Shown piece after piece: positions 32,354 through 37,875 of a stretch of DNA of 37,875 nucleotides. Under the pieces are notes generated by a model that saw only the letters and a program-made list of their open reading frames with translations, was not told the origin of the DNA and did no database searches. The stretch is from an uncultured Bacteroidia bacterium (GTDB lineage Bacteria > Bacteroidota > Bacteroidia > Bacteroidales > UBA932). Numbering within the stretch: the stretch's first letter is position 1; each line of letters opens with the position of its first letter. The translations under genes were made by a program, and so were the position numbers. The stretch is from NCBI GenBank assembly GCA_902774045.1, contig CACYGW010000007.1, forward strand, positions 1 through 37,875, read 5' to 3'.

Positions 32354-34354
32354 TTATCTCTCTTTAAACTTTATTCCTTTCTCTTTATAAACCGGGAATT
32401 CTTTTTGGGCAAGTATGGAATAGAACTTATCCCAATCGGCGGCAAAGGCATCGTCGTCGGGCCAGCAAGGCCTTGAATTCCAACCTCTTTCAAATGCCCC
32501 TATAGCCTTGGGGAAAATAGCGTACTGGAAGTCTCCGGGACTGCGGAGCGTCTCGCTCCAGAGCTGAACCTGTACTCCTATAATGTTCTCCGGGCACAAA
32601 AGCTCTGTCTTACCCTTGGCAGCATCGGCCAAAGATATGGGAGTATCCACATCCTTCCAGCGTACCGACTCGTAAATTTTGTAAGGCTGAAGGGCAAAGG
32701 ACTTACGCTCGTCCAGATAACCTCCCCAGGTGAGGCCCCTCTCGTCCGGGCCGTCAGAGTAGGCCAGGTCTATGTAGAGGTTGCCTACGTTAGATAGCAC
32801 CGTGGGCACGCCGGCATTGGCCAGCTGATATGGAATCTGAATCTTTTCTCCTCTCGTGCTCCACGCGTTCACGAACATAAGATGAGGAATGAGTTCCTTA
32901 AGGGTTTCGGGCTTAATACCCTGGGTGATTTCCTGCCAGCCTGCCAGCTTGACACCTTTGCGGGAGGCAATTTCCATCATATTCCTTATGAACAGGTCCT
33001 TCATCTCCAGGCGGCTGCGTCCGGCCCAGGAACCGTCGGGAACCTCGTCTCCTCCTATATGAATGGCAGGTAGCGGCACGCCGGCGCGCTGATGAGCCTC
33101 TATGAAACTATCGAACACAACCTCCATAAACTTGTAGACTCCGGGATATTCCACATCCAGGACATTGTCGTTGAAGTTCTGGGCCGATGTGTACTTTGAA
33201 GAGTCAAGGGGGTTGCTAAGACGGTAGGTGCTGTCTCCCGTGCGCCTTTCGTAGGCCTCCATGGCGCGGATGGCAGCGCGGGAATGTCCGGGAGCGTCAA
33301 CCTCGGGCACTACCCTTATACGCCTCTCCCAGGCATACTTTATTATCTCTTCATAATCTGCCTGGCTGTAATAACCTGTTCCCAAAGACTCCTGGGAGAT
33401 GCGGCCGTTTGTTCCCGGCATAAGGGCGTCCGGCTCCCAGAGCACTCCGTCCTTCTCTACGGGAAGGGCGTGACGGGCGGCGTAGGTGGTAAGTTCCGGG
33501 AGCTGAGGGATCTCGTACCTCCAGCCCTCATCGTCCACAATATGAAGGTGCAGATAGTTAACCTTATATCTTGTAAGGTCGTCTATAAGTTCCAGCATAT
33601 CCTTCTTGGGCAGAAAGTTTCTGGCAACGTCCAGCATAATGCCTCTGTAGGGAAGATCCGGCCAGTCCTCTATTTCTACCGAAGGAAGCTGTGCGGGCAG
33701 CATACCATAGGTCTTGTGGGCATAGAAGAAGCCATCTTCTTCTGCTGCGGTTATGGTAGCACCTTCCTCGCTTATGCTTATCTTGTACCAGCCCTCGGGA
33801 TGGGTTTCCCCCTGGGCGGGAATCTCTATTTTTACCAAACTGGCATCCGGCTTTGCAACTGTTCCGGTGCCGTACTCTACCTTCTTGATTGCAGGAATTA
33901 TATCTGCAGGCAGGGGCTCGTAGGTCTTGGTGAACCATTTTGCGTCCGGCTCCGTACCAACTCTGTCAATAAAAGTGTACTCTGCCTTAAGTTCCATGTC
34001 TTCCTTGCCGCCCTGCTGAAGCACAAAGCCCTCCGGGGCCCAGGATTTACGGGGAAGAGGCTCAGCTTCATAATATTTTACGCTGATGGTTTTGCCTTCG
34101 TGCTCAGGAATATCCAGATAGTAGCTGTTTCCTTTGTACTGTATGATTTCCAACTGCCCTGGAAGTACCTCCAGGGACCTGGGAATACGCGCAAGCCACA
34201 CCCTGCTCCCGGCGGGGACATTGTGAAGCACAAGCTCGTGCACTACCTTGCCGTCTTGGGCAGGGGCACCTTCAATCCACTGAACATATGGGTTGTTGCC
34301 GCAGGACACCAATGCAAAAATGACTACGGCAAAAGATAAAAATTTTCCTTTCAT
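32354..34354 (-). CDS. Beta-N-acetylhexosaminidase lipoprotein, GH20
   Basis: It removes terminal N-acetylglucosamine or N-acetylgalactosamine from glycans by substrate-assisted catalysis. The 666-aa product has a lipoprotein signal (MKGKFLSFAVVIFALVSCGN), so it is anchored in the outer membrane. The GH20b-like N-terminal domain is followed by the catalytic barrel: RGIMLDVARNFLPKKD, YLHLHIVDDEGWRYEIP, RVVPEVDAPGHSRA and HIGGDEVPDGSW with the catalytic Asp-Glu pair near residues 434-435, then AGWQEI and NAWST. The ATG at 34354 follows a -7 box directly, giving a leader of nearly zero length. Divergent from the unknown lipoprotein gene. Confidence 0.93.
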   Translation of the reverse strand: MKGKFLSFAVVIFALVSCGNNPYVQWIEGAPAQDGKVVHELVLHNVPAGSRVWLARIPRSLEVLPGQLEIIQYKGNSYYLDIPEHEGKTISVKYYEAEPLPRKSWAPEGFVLQQGGKEDMELKAEYTFIDRVGTEPDAKWFTKTYEPLPADIIPAIKKVEYGTGTVAKPDASLVKIEIPAQGETHPEGWYKISISEEGATITAAEEDGFFYAHKTYGMLPAQLPSVEIEDWPDLPYRGIMLDVARNFLPKKDMLELIDDLTRYKVNYLHLHIVDDEGWRYEIPQLPELTTYAARHALPVEKDGVLWEPDALMPGTNGRISQESLGTGYYSQADYEEIIKYAWERRIRVVPEVDAPGHSRAAIRAMEAYERRTGDSTYRLSNPLDSSKYTSAQNFNDNVLDVEYPGVYKFMEVVFDSFIEAHQRAGVPLPAIHIGGDEVPDGSWAGRSRLEMKDLFIRNMMEIASRKGVKLAGWQEITQGIKPETLKELIPHLMFVNAWSTRGEKIQIPYQLANAGVPTVLSNVGNLYIDLAYSDGPDERGLTWGGYLDERKSFALQPYKIYESVRWKDVDTPISLADAAKGKTELLCPENIIGVQVQLWSETLRSPGDFQYAIFPKAIGAFERGWNSRPCWPDDDAFAADWDKFYSILAQKEFPVYKEKGIKFKER

Positions 34355-34361
34355 AATGATT

Positions 34362-34369
34362 CAAATATA
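34362..34369 (-). promoter_or_regulatory. Putative -7 box of the GH20 gene
   Basis: TATATTTG on the minus strand (34369-34362), 7 nt before the ATG at 34354, so the transcript would begin at or near the start codon. No -33 TTTG is found at 19-21 nt. Confidence 0.4.
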
Positions 34370-34390
34370 AGAATGTGCTAATATAGTCAT

Positions 34391-34398
34391 TATATTTG
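34391..34398 (+). promoter_or_regulatory. Putative -7 box of the lipoprotein gene
   Basis: TATATTTG at 34391-34398, 10-20 nt before the candidate starts (34413, 34419), mirroring the divergent GH20 box. The two boxes lie back to back within 37 nt. Confidence 0.4.
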
Positions 34399-34418
34399 TA
34401 AAGATTAAATGAATGCCT

Positions 34419-36557
34419 ATGAAATCTCTTGTCAAGCTACAGCAGAAAACCGCCTCTTTGCTGGCTTTACTGCTTCTTATCGGCTGTACCGGCACTCCTG
34501 CGACACACAACTCCCCCAAGACAATATTCCAGACCAGTCAGGGCTGGAGGGAAACAATAGATGTAAGGGCCGATGCCGCATTGGTCTACGGCCCCGGAGA
34601 CCTGGAAGCAAGGCTTGCCTCCTGGAGAGAAAGAGGTTACGAGGCTGCCTTTATGGCAGGAATTGCCTGGGGAGGATATCAGGATTATTTTATGGGCCTT
34701 TGGGACGGAGAGCCTCACTTTGACCAGGGGCAGATGAATGTGCAGGGGGACACTATCTGGCACAATAAGAATACTCCTTACATTGTACCTACAGAGAATT
34801 TCATAAGGTACTATAAAGAGAAAATCATCCAACCGGTGATTGATGCCGGGGTTGACGCTATTTTCCTGGAAGAGCCGGAGTTCTGGGCGGCGGGGGGATA
34901 CAGCGCAGCCTTCAAGGAAGAGTGGCAGAAGTACTACGGCAGTGCGTGGATGCCCCAGGACCAGAGCCCGGAGGCCACCTACCTTTCCAATAAATTAAAA
35001 TACCATCTCTATTACAGGGCTCTGGAAGAGGTGTTTTCCTATGCCAAGAACTACGGCAAAACCCTTGGGCGGGATATAAGATGCTATGTACCCACCCATT
35101 CCTTGTTGAACTATTCCATGTGGGAAATTGTGAGCCCGGAGGCCAGTCTGGCCTCTTTGTCTTGTGTCGATGGTTACATAGCCCAGGTATGGACGGGCAC
35201 CTCCAGGGTAGAAAACTATTACGAGGGCCGCAGGGCGGAGCGTGTTTTTGAGACGGCTTTTCTGGAATACGGCTGTATGGCATCAATGACAGAACCAACC
35301 GGCCGCGAACTGTGGTTCCTTACAGATCCTATAGAAGACCGCGCCCGGGACTGGAATGACTTTTCGCGCAACTACAAGGCAACATTTACTGCCCAGTTAC
35401 TATATCCTCGCATTGCGAACTACGAGATTATGCCCTGGCCGGCAAGGATTTTCGAGCGTGAATATCCGGTGGCTCCGGGATCGGAAAAGAAAACAAAGAT
35501 TCCCGCAGACTTTGCAACCCAGATTGGTATTATGACAAATACCCTTCAGAATATGCCGAAAAGCGGCAATGCCGACTTTGGAGACAAGGGAATCTCTGTT
35601 CTAATGGGGAACTCTCTTATGTTCCAGAAATTCCCCATTCACGACGGATACGAAGACCCTCAGCTTTCCAACTTCTTTGGGCTGGCCATGCCCCTTCTCA
35701 AGGCAGGAGTTCCGGTAAGCATCAGCCATATAGAAAACCTGGGATATCCCCAGACTCTAAGGGATGTTAAAGTTCTGCTTATGACCTACTCCAATATGAA
35801 ACCCCTTCAAAAAGAGGCTCACGATCATCTGGCAGCCTGGGTAAAGAATGGAGGAAGGCTCATCTATGCCGGTACCGACAGCGATCCTTTCCAAAGAGTT
35901 CCGGAATGGTGGAACACCGGTGGGCTGGATTACGCCACACCGGCCGACCATCTGTTCTCCATTATGGGTCTTGGGTGCGGGCCGTCAGAGGGGCTTTACC
36001 AGGTAGAACAGGGACAGGTTCTTATTTTGCGACAAGAGCCTAAAGAGTTTGCTATGAATCCCTTGGGAAAAGACGTTGTACTTAAGGCCGTAGAACAATT
36101 GTACGGGCCTTTGAGTAAAAAGAATTACCTTGCCTGCGAGAGAGGTCCCTACATTATTGCCTCCGTTATGGACGAATGCAGCGGACAGGGAGCCCTTAAG
36201 ATAGACGGGCAGTTCATAGACCTCTTTGACCCCGCGCTGCCGGTAAAGGACGGAGTAACCATCGTCCCGGGAGAAAACAAACTCTTGTATAATCTTAACC
36301 TAAGGCCTCAGGGGGCCGCCATCCTTGCCCAGGCGGGCAGCAGCGAGGTTACCTCCAATGCCGAGTCCGGCTTCTCCTTTGTAAACAAAGGCCCTTCCGG
36401 GATGATGAATCGCTGCCGCGTGTCGCTCCCCGCAGAGCCGCAGGAAGTGTCCGTTTCCTGTAAAGAAACGGTCTGGTCCTGGGATGCCCCAAGCCAAACC
36501 GTTCTTTTGCAGTTCCCCTGCTCTCCGGAAGGGGTGTCGGTAAATATTAAATACTAA
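34419..36557 (+). CDS. Large uncharacterised lipoprotein, probably a TIM-barrel glycoside hydrolase-like protein
   Basis: The 712-aa product has a lipoprotein signal ending LLALLLLIGC. Residues about 40-340 look like a (beta/alpha) barrel with acidic residues in catalytic-type positions: VDAIFLEEPEFWAAGGYSAAF (about residue 150), VSPEASLASLSCVDGYIAQV and MTEPTGRELWFLTDPIED. Residues about 375-500 resemble the glutamine-amidotransferase-like domain that follows the barrel in GH42/GH14-like enzymes (ISVLMGNSLMFQKF, VKVLLMTYSNMKP, GGRLIYAGTDSDPF). The C-terminal 150 residues are beta-rich. I cannot place it in a named family. ATGs at 34413 and 34419 are both possible. It ends 4 nt inside the manA gene, on the opposite strand. 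Confidence 0.7.
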   Translation: MKSLVKLQQKTASLLALLLLIGCTGTPATHNSPKTIFQTSQGWRETIDVRADAALVYGPGDLEARLASWRERGYEAAFMAGIAWGGYQDYFMGLWDGEPHFDQGQMNVQGDTIWHNKNTPYIVPTENFIRYYKEKIIQPVIDAGVDAIFLEEPEFWAAGGYSAAFKEEWQKYYGSAWMPQDQSPEATYLSNKLKYHLYYRALEEVFSYAKNYGKTLGRDIRCYVPTHSLLNYSMWEIVSPEASLASLSCVDGYIAQVWTGTSRVENYYEGRRAERVFETAFLEYGCMASMTEPTGRELWFLTDPIEDRARDWNDFSRNYKATFTAQLLYPRIANYEIMPWPARIFEREYPVAPGSEKKTKIPADFATQIGIMTNTLQNMPKSGNADFGDKGISVLMGNSLMFQKFPIHDGYEDPQLSNFFGLAMPLLKAGVPVSISHIENLGYPQTLRDVKVLLMTYSNMKPLQKEAHDHLAAWVKNGGRLIYAGTDSDPFQRVPEWWNTGGLDYATPADHLFSIMGLGCGPSEGLYQVEQGQVLILRQEPKEFAMNPLGKDVVLKAVEQLYGPLSKKNYLACERGPYIIASVMDECSGQGALKIDGQFIDLFDPALPVKDGVTIVPGENKLLYNLNLRPQGAAILAQAGSSEVTSNAESGFSFVNKGPSGMMNRCRVSLPAEPQEVSVSCKETVWSWDAPSQTVLLQFPCSPEGVSVNIKY

Positions 36558-37537
36558 CGAATATAACTGGTAATAAGATTTACCGATGCGTCAGGAGTAA
36601 ATGTCACAGCCCGGGCCTGGGCCGGAATAAGTACGGTCTCGCCCTGGCAAATAGAAACGGAATTCTCTCCTTTGTCATCGGTCATACAAACCGTGCCGCC
36701 GCCGGCGGTGCAGATTACAACCATAAATGAATCTATCGCCGACAAATCCTTGGTCACAGGCTTGTCAAGGTCGTAAACGGAAGTAGTAAAATACTTGCAG
36801 TCTACCACCTCTACCTCCTTGTCCTTGCAGGATTCGTATTTGGTAAGATAATCCGGATATACTTTATAGTCGATGGCATCCTTGGCCAGTTCTGTATGGA
36901 GCTGACGGGGCTTGCCGTCCAGGCCCAGGCGGCCGTAGTCGTAGATACGGTAGGTGATGTCCGATGTCTGCTGAATCTCTGCTATGAAGCAGCCTCCGCA
37001 TATGGCGTGGATGCGGCCTGCCGGTAAAAAAAATACATCGCCCGGATGAACGGGATGGTCTGCAAGGACCTGGGTGATGGTATCATTTTCTACCCTTCGG
37101 GTATATTCCTGAGGGTCGATGCTGTCTTTAAGTCCGGCCAGTAGGTGTGCTCCTTCGTCCGCGCCAATCACATACCACATCTCTGTCTTGCCCTTGGAGC
37201 CGTTATGACGGACGGCGGCAAGGGAATCATCGGGATGAACCTGGATGCTAAGGTCGCTCTTGGCATCGATGAACTTGATGAGAAGAGGGAATTCGTCTCC
37301 TGTGGCAGCATAGACCTTATTGCCCACAAGGGCGCCCTTGTACTCTTTTACCAGCTGGGCTATGGTCCTGCCTTCCAGCGGGCCGTTTGCAACAACGGAC
37401 TCGTTACCGGCTACGCCGGAGAGTTCCCAACTCTCGCCAATGTGGTCCTGAGTGGTCTTTACGCCCTTGAACGGGGCTATTTTTTCTCCGCCCCAGACTA
37501 CGGTCTTGAATATGGGTTTGAATTTAAGAGGATACAT
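36554..37537 (-). CDS. manA: Class I mannose-6-phosphate isomerase
   Basis: ManA interconverts mannose 6-phosphate and fructose 6-phosphate, linking free mannose to glycolysis and to GDP-mannose supply. The 327-aa protein is a cupin of normal short-form length with the zinc motifs FPLLIKFIDAKSDLSIQVHPDD, KTEMWYVI, HPGDVFFLPAGRIHA and EIQQTSDITYRIYDYG. It lies 11 nt after a GH92 mannosidase gene in the same direction, so mannose released by the mannosidase can feed straight in. Its 3' end overlaps that of the convergent lipoprotein gene by 4 nt. Confidence 0.93.
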   Translation of the reverse strand: MYPLKFKPIFKTVVWGGEKIAPFKGVKTTQDHIGESWELSGVAGNESVVANGPLEGRTIAQLVKEYKGALVGNKVYAATGDEFPLLIKFIDAKSDLSIQVHPDDSLAAVRHNGSKGKTEMWYVIGADEGAHLLAGLKDSIDPQEYTRRVENDTITQVLADHPVHPGDVFFLPAGRIHAICGGCFIAEIQQTSDITYRIYDYGRLGLDGKPRQLHTELAKDAIDYKVYPDYLTKYESCKDKEVEVVDCKYFTTSVYDLDKPVTKDLSAIDSFMVVICTAGGGTVCMTDDKGENSVSICQGETVLIPAQARAVTFTPDASVNLITSYIR

Positions 37538-37548
37538 TTCTTTATATT

Positions 37549-37875
37549 TTAGTACCAGCAGGTGGGGTTGTCGCCCATAGTGTAAACCAGGGTGCCTCCG
37601 GCAGCTATGTTCGTATAATCCAGATAACCTTTGTCGTAAGGCTTGCCGTTAAGGGTTACGCTCTGGATGTAGCGGCCCTCGCCCTTGCAGGAAATCTTAA
37701 GCACCCCTCCTGCAACCTTCACGCTCATTTCCTTGAAGCGAGGCAGGCCAAACCAGAACTGTGTTCCGGCGGGTTCTACCTGATAGAAGCCCATGGAAGA
37801 CAGCACGTACCAGGCGCTCATCTGGCCCTCGTCCTCGTTGCCGGCAAGGCCGTTGTCATTGTTAAAGTACATTGT
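37549..37875 (-). CDS. GH92 exo-alpha-mannosidase, C-terminal end, cut by window edge
   Basis: The frame is open to the right window edge and gives the last 108 residues of a GH92 mannosidase. It contains the family block NNDNGLAGNEDEGQMSAWYVLSSMGFYQV, here split as NGLAGNEDEGQ and MSAWYVLSSMGFY, which holds the catalytic base region, then a beta-sandwich ending in TNIAAGGTLVYTMGDNP. GH92 enzymes remove alpha-mannose by a calcium-dependent inverting mechanism and are typical of gut Bacteroidota that degrade N-glycans. The N-terminus and signal lie outside. Confidence 0.9.
   Translation of the reverse strand, partial: TMYFNNDNGLAGNEDEGQMSAWYVLSSMGFYQVEPAGTQFWFGLPRFKEMSVKVAGGVLKISCKGEGRYIQSVTLNGKPYDKGYLDYTNIAAGGTLVYTMGDNPTCWY

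Noticed and set aside
33284..34339. A 351-codon plus-strand open frame
   Set aside because: It is antisense to GH20, which carries the catalytic GDE motif; the frame has no domain-like features.
1..37875. CRISPR array, rRNA operon or insertion sequence
   Set aside because: No regularly spaced repeats, no rRNA signature and no transposase motif were found in the window.

Overview
The window is one contiguous piece of a Bacteroidota chromosome, most likely order Bacteroidales. Supporting evidence: the promoter style (TTTG, 19-21 nt, TAnnTTTG) recurs before several genes; Shine-Dalgarno sequences are mostly absent; and the families present are typical of the group (DUF2723, PG0541-type efflux partner, short-form adenosylhomocysteinase, GH20/GH92 lipoprotein glycosidases, type IV AbiE). 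I cannot name the genus. Packing is very tight: neighbouring genes often overlap or share a TAATG stop/start, and three convergent pairs are almost without spacer.

Region 1 (1-18.3 kb) is core. A partial sugar-isomerase-like gene (minus) diverges from smpB (plus). A run of 14 leftward genes then extends from 18261 down to 1120 with gaps under about 60 nt: DUF2723 glycosyltransferase-like membrane protein, rRNA-type methyltransferase, pgk, lgt, a complete RND efflux pump (outer membrane channel, adaptor, permease, PII-like partner), thioredoxin, a small outer membrane barrel, polyprenyl diphosphate synthase, holB, a RicT/PSP1 protein and trmB.

Region 2 (18.3-25.75 kb) is accessory and scarred. 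It holds a lower-GC exported hypothetical protein and a leftward operon of a gene remnant, a 57-aa winged-helix protein and a metallo-beta-lactamase/rubredoxin fusion. It also has a rightward pair: an exported UGSC-type two-domain protein and a truncated esterase. Next comes a rearrangement scar in which an AbiEi antitoxin survives beside a 41-aa stub of its AbiEii toxin, and a fragment of a calcineurin-like phosphatase sits between the stub and the broken esterase. An AAA/DUF4143 ATPase follows, flanked by a direct repeat of a tRNA 3' end. The segment ends at tRNA-Leu(UAA), which is interrupted by a 228-nt group I intron whose P1, P3, P4, P6, P7, P8 and P9 helices can all be paired in the correct order. 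This intron is the most striking item in the window.

Region 3 (25.8-37.9 kb) is core metabolism and glycan use. comF and fabG run left from a strong promoter. ahcY, nhaA, a PIG-L deacetylase and a DUF456 membrane protein run right. A MetX-like acyltransferase and a GH20 hexosaminidase run left, divergent from a large uncharacterised lipoprotein resembling a TIM-barrel glycosidase. manA and the C-terminal end of a GH92 alpha-mannosidase (cut by the window edge) close the window. GH20, the unknown lipoprotein, manA and GH92 together suggest processing of host-type N-acetylglucosamine- and mannose-containing glycans.
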